Shown here: in pieces, positions 45,746 through 61,600 of the stretch
Position numbering within the stretch: position 1 is the stretch's first letter
Layout: each line of letters opens with the position of its first letter
NCBI GenBank assembly: GCA_905250115.1
Contig: CAJNOI010000002.1
Span: 688,771-752,770, forward strand
From: Adineta steineri
Taxonomy: Eukaryota; Rotifera; Eurotatoria; Adinetida; Adinetidae
Length of the DNA stretch: 64,000 nucleotides
Reading direction: 5' to 3'
Notes under the pieces: model-generated
Databases searched by the model: none
The model's input: the letters and a program-made list of their open reading frames with translations, nothing else
What the model was told of the DNA's origin: nothing
Program-made: the position numbers and the translations under genes

Positions 45746-46640
45746 TCATGCATTGCTACCGCTGCTTCGTACAACTAAACTGGCTTTATCATGATCAGTT
45801 TCTTTGCCTTGAGGATCGAATTGTTGTTGTTGAGATAGAGGAGACGGTGGAGCATCTATATAAACAAAGAAATCATTTTAAAGATTTATATTCTAGAAGA
45901 AAACTATATAAACTTTTTCGATTTGGTTTTGATGGAGGTGGAAGAAGTTCTACATTTAATTTAGCTGGTTCATTCGATACGGATGATTGTTTAGATGATG
46001 TTGTTGCATTAAACATCGGATTAGAAAATACCGGTGGTGATTCCTAGAAATGAAAAACGTCTTCAAAACGAAAACCATATCTAGTTTTTTTTTAATTTAC
46101 CATTGTTGATGTAGTACTTGTTGTGTTCGGTCGAGCATTTCGAAATCGTACTATATTAATATTATCTGTTGAACGTGTAATAAAATTACGGAAATTATTT
46201 AATGCTGATCGAACATTTGTAGGTAATGGTATACTTGGCATTGGTTGTAAACTAAAAAATGAAATAATTTCTCAATAAAAATTTTAGATCTAAATTATTT
46301 AACAAAAAATTTCTATCGAATTTAAATGTATTTCAAGTTTTTATAATGGCAGTAATCTCAATGTTTCATCATAATCTTATCATATAAAGATGCTATTAAA
46401 ATCTCGAAAAGTTCCTTTAATCTTGTCAGCATTTTCATTAATCTATCGTCCTGAGTAGTATATATTTTTCTAGAAATCTTAATAATTCTTTAAACTAACT
46501 TTTGTCTACGTCTGAATTGCATAAGACCAATACCAAGAATACCAATCAATAATAAACTAATTAATCCAATAATAAGAATTTTATATTTATGTTCATTAAT
46601 TACATTAATGATACTTCGTCTATCACAATACTGACCCGCA
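45746..46640 (-). other. LRP2 transmembrane segment and cytoplasmic tail
   Basis: The membrane span followed by FRRRQK is at about 46520-46590. The tail contains PPVFSNPMF (endocytosis-type FxNPxF, Phe replacing the usual Tyr) and proline-rich [11 protein letters not shown]. It ends DAPPSPLS with a Gln run and [12 protein letters not shown] see no second NPxY motif. Confidence 0.75.
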
Positions 46641-49600
46641 TAACCTATCAGAAAAATTTATATATATATATATAATTCTCATATATTTATTCTATTTACC
46701 AGGTAAACAAACACAACCCATTAATTGATCATTATTAGTACGATCAGAACGATAAATACATTTACCATGTAAACAATGGCATTGTACCATACTTGGAAGT
46801 TCAGAAACAATAGCTTCAAGACAATAACAAAAACAAAATATTCATATATATTTTAAAATTTCATATACATACGAGCATCACATGTTTGACTATCTTCTTG
46901 TAATGTTGTATCAAGTGGACATAAACATTGATATTGATTTGATGGTTTTAAAACACATAAATGTGAACAATTAGCAGTTGAACATGGATTTGATACTAAA
47001 ATACATAAGTAGATAAAAATTTTCAAAAATTTTCTTTTAGTTTGAAACCTGTTTGAATTTGTTTTAATGGATGATGAATTCTTACGAATAGAGGTGATTC
47101 TAAATTATCAAGTACAAGTGTTGAAAGACCACGACCAAATTTTTCAATTGTATAAACTGAACGATTTTCCCGATTAATCCAATATAATTGACTACCAAAT
47201 ATATCTAATGAATGTGGTGCATGAATACCAATATGTGCTATAGTTAATCGATCTGTTCCATCATAATTCATTGATTCAATAGATTCTTTCTTTTCATCAG
47301 TCCAATAAACACGATAATTTTGATAGAAATCAATTATTAAATCAGTTGGATAAATAATATCCGTATCAATTAATATTGTACGATTTTCTCCATTCATATA
47401 AGCTGATTCAATTGTAACATCATAGTCTGTAGAATTTTCACGTATGTCATGTTTAAAATTAATAAAATAAATTATTCCAAGAATTGGATTAACTGTAACA
47501 ATCCATGGAGATTCAATATCTGTTATTAATTTTGTTGCATAACGTCCATCATTTTTCATAACCCATATACAACCATGAATAGCATCAGTTATATAAAGAT
47601 TTTGAGCAATCCAATCAATAGATAAACTTGTTGGCATTATTGTATGATCAGTATCTTCAAATAAAAGTTCTTGAGGAAATGTTGTTGATATTGTACTTGG
47701 TATAAGATGAGCACGATAAACTTCGGAATTTGATTCATCCATCCAATAGACTATACGATTATTTGAATCAATAGACATAAAACCAGCACTATGTTGATCT
47801 TCAACGAGAACACCATAATGATTTGCATTTTCAAGTAAATTTCGACGAAGACGAACAATTTCTTCAGGTTCTGATATAAGAATATCGAAAGTTTGATCTA
47901 TAGAAAAATAAAATATATTTAAATTAATATGACTTCATATTTTCTTCATAGGAACTTTTACCTGTTGGTTGACAATCTGATCTATTAACAGCACTTGGTT
48001 CAAAACCAGATGCACATTCACAGCGATAACTACCTTTTGTATTAATACATATTTGTGAACAATAATTTAATGTTAAATTTTGACATTCATCAATATCTTC
48101 ACATTTTAAAGATTCTTTATTAATCTTATAACCTGATTGACATGAACAAACAATTCCTCGACCATTTGGTAAATCATGACATCGTTGTTCACAATGATTT
48201 GTTTGATTTGCACATGTTATTGTTGTATTATGATGACAGGATAATTCATCGGATTCATCACCACAATCATCATCTAAATAATTAAATGAATTTTTTGTTT
48301 TATTTCATATTTATTTTGTCTTTTCTATTTACATTCATCACATAGATCTGTAAATCGTATACAACGATTTGTATGAGGACAATGATATTGTGGACATGTT
48401 AATGGTTGATTTCTTGTTTGACATACACCATGTATATCTTCATCACTGCCATCACCACAATGATCAATATGATCACATAGACGCCATCGATAGATACATC
48501 GACCATTTGTACATCTAAAGAAATATTACCGATATATATATATTTTGTCTATGAAAGAAAAATTATTTTTAATACCGAAAATGATTTGTTGTATTACAAG
48601 GTACTGTTCGACATAATTCAAGTGTTTCATCACTAAACAAAAAGATGAATAATAATTTCTACTATTTTTCTTTTTAATTACCTATTATCACGACAATCAT
48701 TATCTTAAATATAAAGAAGAATTTTATATTATTTAATAAGGAAAAATACTGAATTTTACCTCCATCACAAACCCAATTTTTATTAATACAAAGTGTATTG
48801 TTACAAGTAAAACGATCTGCTGGACAATATTGACCATCTGGATAACGTGGCGGACAGCCTGCCTCATCTGAACCATCACGACATTGTGGATATCCATCAC
48901 AACGGCTTGTATTACTAATACAATGACCAGATGCACATTTAAATTTACCATCGGGGCAAGGTCGAGAAGCTAAAAATAATTACGTTTTTTTTTCTCGACA
49001 AGAAGTCTTCCTTATATATTAATAAAGAACTAACCGCAGTCAGCTGTTTCATCTGATGTATCACCAGCACCACAATCATTATCACCATCACATACCCTGA
49101 AAGAAACAAATATTACTAAATGTTTAGAGAATTCATTTTGAAATTTTTATTTCTAACCATCGTTGAGGAAGACATCGACCATTCGAACAACGAAATTCAT
49201 CTTCACTACATTCTCGATAAACTAAAAAATACATATAAATTAATAAGAAAAGAATTCTTCCACAATAACTTACCGCATGTGGCTGGATTTTCATCAGATC
49301 CATCACGACAATCATTTCGATGATTACTAAATAAATAATATATTTTCATAATCAAGGCTTAATACTATGAAGAAATAAATCAGCGCTTTCCAACTATTTA
49401 ATATAGAAATCAACTTTTTTTGCTTCTTAGTAGTCAGTATATTGATATCAAATATGAGAGAGTACAAAACAAATATCTTGTTTTGTGATAAAATATATTT
49501 TACCATCGAAAACTTCTTATAATACATTGTCCATTATTACAACGAAAATGATTTGCATCATTACATGCCGGACATTGATTTGGATTTTCATCACTATTAT

Positions 49601-52600
49601 CTCCACAATCATTTCTTCCATTACAACGTGCTGCATTTGGAATACATTTATAAGAATTTGGACAACGAACTTGATCAGGACGACATGGTCGATTGCCTTT
49701 CAAATAAAAAAACATTTTTTTTCCTAATATATTCTATATAATAACTTACGACAGAAATAAGCATTTTCATCGCTATTATCTCCACAATCATTATCTAGAT
49801 CACATTCATATGATGCTGGTATACATCGACCATTAGTACATGTAAATTGATGATGTGAACATGTACGATTACCACAATCTAATTCATCACTACCATCAGA
49901 ACATTGTCGAAAACCATCACAACGAAATCTCTAGAAAAATATTATCATAATTTATTCTATTTATTTTTTTAATTTCAATAATAACCATTGATAAACATAG
50001 ACCAGAATTACATCGAAATGTTCCTGGCATACAACGACATTCACAATTTTCTTCATCTAAATATTTGAATAGATTTAAATTTTATTTTTCTATAAATTGA
50101 ATGTTTACCTGAACTATCACCACAATCATTCGTTCCTATTAAACAAAAAACAAATAATTTTCATAAAATCAAAAAATAAACGCGTAGTTTCATTACCATC
50201 ACAAACAAATGAAATTGATGTACAATTTTGATTTCGACATTGAAATTGATTTGCTGTACATCGTCTTTGTGGACATGTGCTTGGTTCATCAGATCCATCC
50301 TCACAATCACGTACTAAAAATATTCATCGAATCTTTAAAATACAAAAACAAACCTAATTCGAAAAAGATAAATCTTACCTCCATTACATTTTGCTGACCA
50401 TGGAATACATCGTTCATTTGGTGGACCACAACGATGTTGATTACAACTACAATTCGATACACATGTTCGATTATTTCCATTATTAAGAAATGAAAAATGT
50501 TCAGGACATGCACATGTATAAGATTGATTTGTTGATAATAAACATAAATGTGAACAACCACCATTGTTTCTTCCACATGGATTAGGAACTAAAAAGATAA
50601 AAGAGATTTTATATGATCGTTTTTTTTTATTTTTCTATTCTACTTTGTGGTTGTAATGATGGATGAATTATAGTAACAGCAACGACTTCATTTATTGTAT
50701 TTGGTACAACAACATGTTTATTCGAACCATTCAATGCATCAGCAGCTATTAATGAATGATTGGTAATATCAGACCAAATAATATAACCATCAATAAATGC
50801 AATACTAAGCGAATATGGAACATAATCATGACCAGAAAATGCTGTTTTACGTTGTCCACCATTATAATTACTGAATCTATATACATATAAAAGAAAAAAT
50901 TATGATATACAAAATTGTTTTTTTTTGTGAAACATACTCTAATCTTTGTAAAGGTCTATCAATCCAAAAAATTCTTTGAGTTATAATATCAACTGTTAAA
51001 CCTAATGGTCCAGCTATATCTGTACCAATAATTTTAACAAAATTACTTCCATCTAAATTAATTCTTCCAATATGTGGTTGACCCCAATCTGAATAAAATA
51101 AATAACCAACTAATGGATCAATAGAAAGATAATTTGGTTGAGATAAATATCTTGAATTCAGTAATGTTATTTCATAACGACCATCTAATTCACAAACACG
51201 AAGTTCCGGTATACCTAATAACTGATATAATTTTCTTCCAATCCAATCAATAGATAATGCTCGAAGACTACGTATATGATTTCCTTGTTTTAAAACAGTT
51301 GATTGTGTACCATTTAAATTCATTCGATAGATTTTAGTAGCAACATCATCACCAACATATAATTTTCGATCTTTCCAATCATATGCTACACTTGATAGTT
51401 CCATAAAACCACTAGCAATAGTCATTTCAGTTTGTTCATCAAGATCTATTCCACGAACATAATATTTATTTGTATAAAATATATGTGGTACAATGGTTTC
51501 TAAAGAAAAATATTAAATTATTCAATAAGAATGAAGAAAAAAATAGAATTTTACGATTTGTTCGATAACATTTACGACCACTAAGATCTTTTTCATAACC
51601 AGATGCACATTTACATATGTAAGAACCTAATAATAATAATAATAATAGAAAGAAAATATAATGTTTTAAATACCTGGAGTATTTTCACAAAATTGTTGAC
51701 AAACACTTGGAGTGTCAACACATTCATTAATATCTAAATATTAATAAAGAAGAAAAAATATTTTAAAATAGACGAAATCGATATAGTTTAAATTCTTACC
51801 CCAACAATTTTTGTTATTTGGTGCTAGTTTATAACCCGGACGACATGTACATCGAAATGAAGTTAATGTATTAATACAACCATGTTCACAACCACTTAAT
51901 ATTGATGAAGCACATTCATTAACTCCTATTCAAATAAAATAAATAAAAATAAGACATCGATTTGTTTTTCTCTCACCACAACTAGCAGGTTCATCACTTC
52001 CATCCGTACAATTTCGTACACCATTACAAACAACTTCATATGGTATACATTGTTTATTTCGACATTGAAATTGTCCATTTGGACATTGTTCTGCTTGACA
52101 TAAGGATGGTTTTTCATCAGAATTATCATGACAATCATTACTAAATAAGAATTAATTTTCATTTTATAAATCACAAATATATAGGACTTACTATCCATTA
52201 CATGTTGCTAATTTCGATATACATCGACCATTTTCACATCGATATTCTGTACTACTACAATTTCGATATTGTGATGCTATTTCAAAACAAAAAAAAGTAA
52301 ACGAATTAAAAACCTTATTTATTCTTACCACATGATGCAGGTTCATCTGATGCATCTCCTAAAATAATTCTCAATTAATTATTATAAAAAGTGTCAACTA
52401 AAATATACAAACCACAATCATTATCATGATCTAAATAAATTTAGAAAGAAATAATTAATTTCTCGTTTTCTTTTATCAAAGAAAATTACATACCACAAAC
52501 ATATGAGCGTGGTATACAGAGACCATTCGCACATTGAAATCTAAATAGATTGTTATATTGTAAATATGTATTTCGAATTTATTTAAAATATAAACATACT

Positions 52601-55600
52601 GAAGTGATGAACAATTACGTCTTGTACAATTTGCTTCATCTTCTCCACGCATACAATTCGCAACTCCATTACAAACAGCTGATTGATCAAGACAACTTAA
52701 ACGTGGATTATTTTTTAAACCTGTCGGACAACGAAATTGTGTTGAACGACATGGCATTTCAGCTAAAAAAATATTCATAATTTTCTTTACTGAAAATTAA
52801 TAATTCAAACCGCAATTATGTCGTTCATCTTCATCACTACCATCTCTATATAAACAGAAAGAAAATATTTTAAAGAAAATAGGTTTTTTTTTCGATTAAA
52901 ATTTACCGGCAATCATCAATACCATTACATCGTTGATCGGGACTGATACATCGACCATTATCACATTTCCAAAGTCCAGTTGGACATGTTCGATTTGATG
53001 CACGACAATCAGGTGGTTCATCTGTACTATCTGCACAATCTCGTCGACCATTACATACCCAAGAGTATGGTATACAACGACCATTGCCACATCGAAATTC
53101 CGCTAATTTACAGATAAAGAAATAAATCTTATAAAATTATAAATTCTATTCATACTTGTATTGCATTGAATACTATGACAAAAAATTGGACTTTCATCAC
53201 TATTATCACCACAATCATTATCACCATCTATTTAGCAAATAATTAGAAATTAGATTTTCTTTTGGTCTATCTTACCGCATAGATAAGTTTTTTGAATACA
53301 AATATTATTATTTGGACATTTCATACTATTTGTTCCATTACAAACACGAGATGGACAATTAACTTCATCTGTTGCATTTCCATCAAAACAATCATCATAT
53401 CCTATATTTCAAAAAAATTAAATTTAATAGAAAACTTTGAATCTATTTCTATCAAGATAATACATACCATTACAACGTTTGAAATTATCGATACAACGAA
53501 AATTACTGCAAGTAAATTGTCCTTCTGGACATTGTGGATATACACATGGTTGAAATGGATTATTTTCATCACTACCATCATTACAATCTAATTTTCGATC
53601 ACATCTTTCAATATATGGAATACAACCACCACTTAAACATCGATATTCAGTTGGTCGACAATTATATTGTGCTAACAAAGATTATTATTAGATTCATTTT
53701 GATAAATAGATATTATTATCTTACAACAAAATCTTGTATCTTCATCTGAATTATCTCTACAATCCGCTTGACTATCACAAACTTTTCTTCGTGAAATACA
53801 TTGTCCATTTCGACAAGTAAAATTAACGGATACACATGATGATGATATTGCTAAAAAAAAACACAACAAAATCAATATATCAAATAAGACTTTTTGTTTT
53901 ACGTACGAACACACATTCGTTGATCATTTGCTAATTTTAATTGTTGTCCACTTGGACAAGCACATTCAACTTGATTATTAAGTCCAGTTTTACATATATG
54001 ACTACAACCACCATTACTTATATTACATGGTGAATATGAACATTTTTGACGTTGATCAGATACAACATGAATATCCATTGGACGATATGGAAGATTATTT
54101 TGCATTTCAACCATATTAGCACCAGAATATTTTTCTGCACGATAAATACCACCTAAATAAACCGGAAGAAAAACATATTTTCATTAGAAAATAATTTTTA
54201 ATGATATAATTTACGAAAAGACCAATCAGTCCAATATATATAATGTCCATGAACAGTTAATGCAAATGGATGAACAACTGTTGAAATAACTTCTCGATTT
54301 GTACCATCCAAGGATGCACGTTCAATACGATCACTAAATTAATCATATATACATAATTTGTGAAAAATAAAATGAATACATACAACCATGCATCTGCCCA
54401 ATAAATTCTATCATCATCAAAGTCTATTGTTAAACCATTTGGCCATCGAATATTAGTCGTAATTAAATAAGCGACTTGTCTTCCAGTTAATGTTGAACGA
54501 CGAATGGATGGATATACTCCAGTATCTGACCAGAATAATAATCTTTATTGAATAAAAAAAAGAAAAAATATAGTTTTTTTGTATTTTTTTGAAAATATTT
54601 AAACATACCCTTTACATGGATGAACAGCAATTGCTCTTGGACGGGAACTAGCTGCTACAATAAGTCTTTCTGAACCATTTTGTTTTGCAGATATTATTCT
54701 TCCATATGTTTCATCAGTCCAATATAAACGATCTGATACCCAATCATATGCAATACCCACTGGTCGTGAACGTCCTTAACAGAAAAATTTATTTTTTCTT
54801 GATCTTAAAATTCATGTCTTTTACCAGTAACATTCGATTGTACTAATTGTCGAGCATGTGGATTCGGATCATCCATATCAAATGAAAATATATCTTGTGG
54901 TCCAAGATCCCTTTAAATACATTCATAAATAGAAAATAATAGTTCAACTAAAAGAATTTCTTTACGTATAGAATATTTTCTTATCACGATAATCGAAATC
55001 AATTCCAACAGCTAAACTTAAATTCATTATTGATCGCCATGGTGCACTTGTCCCTAGACCATGTGGTTGCATTGACATTGAACGAATTTCTTTTTCCATT
55101 GCAACAAGTAAATATTCATTTGGTGCTAAAAGAAGAACAGAAAAATCAAATCAAATCAAACAAAAAAAGAAAATTCTTACGTGTACAGGTTCGTTGATCA
55201 CTACTTAATGTTCCATATGCACATGCACATTGTGGAACACTCGAACCAGGTATAGCAAAACAAAGATCTTCACAAAAACGTTGTCGAATTGTTGATGTTT
55301 GACATGGAGATTCATAAATTGGCTGTTCATCAAATAATACCATACCACCAACTTCATAAGTTTTTAATGTTAATATTGATTCTAAACGTTGTGTTATATT
55401 AGTAACCGTTTTATTAATACGCATTATCTTTTAATAATAAAATAAGATTTATTTAATTTTTTTCAAAATAAAATAAAAAAATTATCTTACCGATGAAAAA
55501 GCTCGATCCATGATATATAAATCATTATTCGCAATAAGTAAACTAATAGCTTTTGGAATATTACGTGAAACTGTACGACGATTTTTTCCATCCCAAGATA

Positions 55601-58600
55601 TAACTTCAACAGTATCACGTATTGAATCTGACCAATAAATATCATCAGTAAGATAATCAATTGTTATTGCTTCAGGTCGAATAATTAGTGTTGTTACAAG
55701 ATATGTTACATTTTCACCATTGAGTAATGAACGACTTATACGAACACGTGGACCACGATCACACCAATAGAGAAATCTATGAAGAAGAGAAAAAAATAAT
55801 TTATTTATTGGTTTTATCTTGGTTTTTTACCTTCGTTTTGGATTAACAGCAAGAGAATAGATCGTTTCATTTTTACCTTTTCGTAAAGTTAATCGATGAT
55901 CTGTACCAAGTCGATTAACTTCTAGATGACCATAGGTATTTGATATATAAGAAAAATATAAATTGCCAGCTATCCAGTCAAGTGTAAGACCAAGAATAAT
56001 ATTTTGTTCAGCTCCAACACTTATTTGAAGATAACTAGTTACATTCCATGTTCGATTATTTGTCCATATAGCACGACGTATTATTCGATTGGCATTTATC
56101 CAGTATAATTCACGAGTTGAATATCGAACAGAAAGCATTTCCATATTATTACCTAGAAACAAAACCAAAAGAAAGTCTATCTTAGATAGTCATAGATCTA
56201 AATTTTAGAAAATCTTACCAGCAATCAATGGCATAACATCTTCTCTTGCTGAATCATTTGATCGATAATCAAATGCTCGAAGTAATGCATGTGTACTATA
56301 AATAATATATTGTTGACTTTTAGGTGTACATGTTCGTCCATCGCTATTTAATTTATATCCAATTGCACAATCACATATTGGAGCATTACGGTTATTTGAA
56401 TCAATTTGAAAACAAATTTGTTCACAATAAGAACCATAATAACAATATGCATTTAAAGCTAAATAATCATATGAAAATTTTTAATAATTAATAAAGTCAA
56501 ATTTTAATTACCTTCATAACGTGGATATACGCGAACTTGTAATGGATTATCTTGATTTGTTCGTACAGAAATAACATCACTTATAGGATTTAAATTATGA
56601 TCAAACCATTTTTTATAAACACCTTCTAAATCTTTATCAACAAAAAATAATGAAAAATGTGTATATGATATATCATCATTTTCATTCATTTGTACAGATG
56701 ATGTTTGCGGAAGTGTATGAGTAAGAAGATCAAAACCACGTGGATGATTTACTTCAACATCAAGAACTTTTGTATCACCTGAATCCATACAATGATATGA
56801 GATCTAAAATAATATAAATTAAAAAAATATGTAAAATTCTTTTCTTTACTTTTTGTAAACCAATATCACTCCAAAAAACACAATGAAGGTCAAGATTATA
56901 AACTAAATAATTTGGTTGTAAAAGATTTTCAGTAATAATATTTTCAGGATATTTTCCATCGAAACGAACACGAGCTATTTTCATTGGAATTACTCCACCA
57001 CCTAGATCAACCCAATAAACATAACTAAACAAAATATCAGCTAAAAATGTTAGCAAAATAGAAAAAAGATTTTGTTTTTACCCATTTATTGTATCAAGAT
57101 CAAGAGCAGTTGGTCGTGTAATACCAGTTTCATTTTCATGATTACTATATACAATTGTATGATATTGACTATCAAGTGATATAGCATCAATACGACTATG
57201 ACGGATATTTGCAATAAATAGATTACTACAAAGATAAACGATTAAGAAAAGCATTATATTTAATGATATATTTTACCGTCCAACTGCATCGACTTGCATA
57301 GTACCAGCTTCCATACCAACTAATATTTCATCATCACCATAAAAAACAGTTTCATTCGTACCATCGAAACTAATTCGACGAATTTCATACTAGAACAGAG
57401 AAAAGTACTATTATATCATATAATGAAAATATTTTTCTTACAGAAGGTGTTCCATCGGTTAAGTAACGTTTAATTTGTGCCCAATAGATAGTTTCATTAA
57501 TTTCATCAAATGCAAATTCATAACCATTACGAATATCTGTTATAGTAACAAAACGTTCCCATAAATCATCATAATTTGAATTTTCATCAATATATTGTTG
57601 ATCATGTTTAATACTTATTCCACCAATAGTATTACGTTTCATATAAATAACAAATGGTGAATAATCTTTTGAACATGTAAATTGATCTTGTTCAAGATAG
57701 AAACCAGTTGAACAAGCACATTTATAACCTGTTGTTGTATTATGAGAAAGAAGACATAATTGTGTACAACGAGATTGTTGACATGGATTTGATTCTATTT
57801 TAAAATATCTTAAATATTTTTATAATTTTATTCTAAAATATTTGTTACCTAATGGTTGATAAATTTGATGTGATATTTTCATATGATTTATTCCTGCTCG
57901 TGATAATATTCTTTCATGTCTTTGTGCTTTAATACCATGTTCAAAACGATTTAAACGTCTAACTTCATTTGAATTTGAATCAAACCAATAAAGATAATTT
58001 TCAAAAAGTGTTATAGATGTTGGTGCATGAAGAAAATGTGTATTTGATAAAATTTTTCGTCGATTTTCACCATTATAATTTACAACTTCAATATAATTTA
58101 AATGACGATCAGTAAAATAAACTTCTTCACGTATTAAATCAAGTGTTAAACCAAATGGCATTTGAATTGAATCATTGACAATAGTTATACGCTGTTGACC
58201 ATCCATACTACAACGTTCAATACGAGGATTTTTACCCCAATCAGTCAGAAATAAAAATCGTACACCAGCACGTGGATCAACAGCAATTGCCCATGGATTT
58301 GTTAGATTTTCATGAAATAATATTCGACGATGACGACCATCCATTGTTGATACTTCAACATGTTCAAGAATATAATCTGTCCAATATAAATTACGTCCAA
58401 TCCAATCAAATGCAATACCAGCTATATAACTATTACCACTTGAAATAATCTAAAGAAAATTAACAAATATTTTTTGTTTGTTAAATAAATTTATTTACTT
58501 TAGTATAATTTCTTGCTTGTGGAGTACGACTATAGATTGTATTTGCTGCTAAATCAGACCAGAAATATGTATTTGTTCGATTATCAATATCAAATGCAGG

Positions 58601-61600
58601 TAAATAACGCATATCAGGACCAAGATTCAGTCGACCATAGGTTTGCATTGTTGGTGATGCCCATGCCATTGTAGGACCAAAGGCTACTAATAGACGAATA
58701 CCAGTTTCATCTAAATATAATAAAAATAAACATTATTTTATTATCATTTATATCAACAACTTACTTATAATTTTACAACTTCGTCCATCTGTTTGTAAAA
58801 TAAATCCATCATCACAACCACATATAAAACTTCCATTTGTATTTAAACAATGTTGATGACATGTATACGGATCTTCTTCACATTCATCAATATCTAAATA
58901 AATTAATAATATTAATTTTCATAGTTTTTATTTTTTATTTATTACCTTCGCATTTCTTATAATTTGTTGTATTTTTTACATGAAAACCAGGTTCACAAAG
59001 ACAAAGAACACCAAATGGTGATGCATGACATCGATGACTACAACCACCATTATTAATTGAACATTGATCGCTATTACATAATGGAGATTCATCACCGCCA
59101 CCAGGACAATCAAGTTTACTTTTAAAGATAATTTATTAAGATTTATATATGAAAAAATTGACTAAGTAAATACCCATCACAAACTTGTGAAATATTTACA
59201 CATTGATGAATTGTTGTATCAGGACATGGCATTTGATTGTCCGGACAAGAAAAAGTTGTAGCTTCTATTTAATATATTAAAAATTATAAACTTATATATA
59301 AAACAGGAACAATGAATACTCACGACATTGTGGTGTTTGTTCATCTGATCCATCTTCACAGTCATCCTTAAGAAAATTATGTAATTTATATCTAATAAAA
59401 AAATTAAATGCTTCTTACTTCATGATCGCACACCCATGCTTCGGGAATGCATTCACTCGACGTTACACAACGAAATTCTGTTGATGTACAATTTCGTGCA
59501 CCTACAATCAATATCATAGACTATATATATTCTAGAAAAAAGAATCACACTGACCACAAGTTGATGGTTCATCAGATCCATCAGCACAATCTAAATAAAT
59601 TAATTTCAATAGATTTATAATTTTTTTAAATATTTCGTACCTCGATGACCATCACAACGCCAAGCCTATTAATTATAAAACGATAATATCTATTTATAAA
59701 TTTATATTCTAATTATTCAACATACATTTGGTATACATGTTGCTCCACAACGAAACTGGTCTGCTCGACAATAGGATGGTGTTGAGCCCGAACAATTTTG
59801 TTCATCTTCCATTGTTTGACAATCTTCACAAATTATTTCAATTATTTATAATTATTCTTAATAAGAAAATTCACATACCTGCAATACCATCACATCGACG
59901 TGTTGCATTTATACAACGACGATCACGTGAACATAAGAATTGTCCAGCACCACATGAAATTGGTGGACAATTAAGTTCTAGAAATATAGAATTTTATAAA
60001 AAAAAAATTCAAAGAACAAATCTATTTCTTTTGTATTAACTAACCATCTGCATTATCACCACAATCTAACAAATTTAAAGGAAAAAAAAGAGATATATAT
60101 TCGTAATCCGAAAGTTTTAATTCTTACCATTTTGTCCATCACATCTCCATGCTATAAAATAGAATTGAATTAAGAAAATAAAATGAAATTTTTATATTAA
60201 CATACCCGTCGGAATGCACATTCCCGGTGTATGAGGACATGTAAATTGTGTTAATGGATCACATGTTCTTTCTATATGTCAATCAGAAATTATTTCAAAA
60301 TAAAATTTATTCTATTTACCATGACAATTTTGTTCATCACTTGAATCACCACAATCATTTTCTATACAAAGAATGAATGAATGAATAAATAATAAATTTT
60401 AATACAAAAAAAATTTCTTTTTACGATTATCACATATCCATGATTTAGGAATACATTTTCCTGTTGCACAACGAAATTGATTTTCTGAACAAGTTTGACC
60501 TTTAATGATAAAACATTTTTTATATAGACAACAGAATTATGAATGTTTTTATCTTACTGCAATTTGATTCATCCGATCGATCTTGACAATGAGGATAACC
60601 ATCACAAACAAGTTGATTATTTATACAAACACCAGTACTTCGACATTGAAATTGATTTGTTCTACATTGAGGTGTCCCAGCTATATTCAAAAATTTATCA
60701 AAATACAAAAAAAGGCAATTTTAACTTATTGTCTTTACCTGGACAATTTTGTTCATCACTATTATCATAACAATCATCTTCTGTTAAAAACAAAAAAAAA
60801 TCAAACGAATTCTTCACTATTATTATTATTTTTAATAATTAACCTCCATCACATCTATAATTCGATGGGATGCATCGACCATTTCGACATTGATATCGTC
60901 CAACACATGATGTTTGATCTGGTTCTTCTTGAGAATTATCAATACATTCACGATTATTTGCTGAATTTAATTTTCGACCATAACGACAACCACATATTCG
61001 TGTTAAAGTACCTTGTTCTAGTTTTGGAAAACAAAAATCTGAACATTCACCATTACTTGCCCAACATGGATGTGTAACTATAATTAATAAAAAATAATGA
61101 AATTTATTTCTACATTCTATTTTATTTTTCGTACTATTTAATGGTTGAGATGATTCTGAAAATACATGAACTGTTGTAATCGCTGGAATATTCGATCGAA
61201 TAGCCGATGCATATCCACTATATGTTTTACTACTTTCAAATACACTTTCCAATGTCGCATCAGTAAAATACAGACGAGCTAAAACAAAATTTTTAATTCA
61301 AATATTTTGATTGATAAGATAATTTCATACATCCGTATATTGCAATTCCAAATGGATGTGAAATTGATCGTCCTCGTAATGATAGGATATTCTGACCATT
61401 ATAATCTGAATATTGAATACGTGATAGTGCACCATCAGTCCAATAAAGACGTTTTGTTATATAATCACATGTTAAATGATAAGGTGTACCCAATTCATTC
61501 GGAACAATGACTCGACGATCTGTTCCATCTGCTAACATACGATAGATTTTTGCTGGACGATTAATTGTTGAATAGAAAACATATCTATATTAAATATTAG

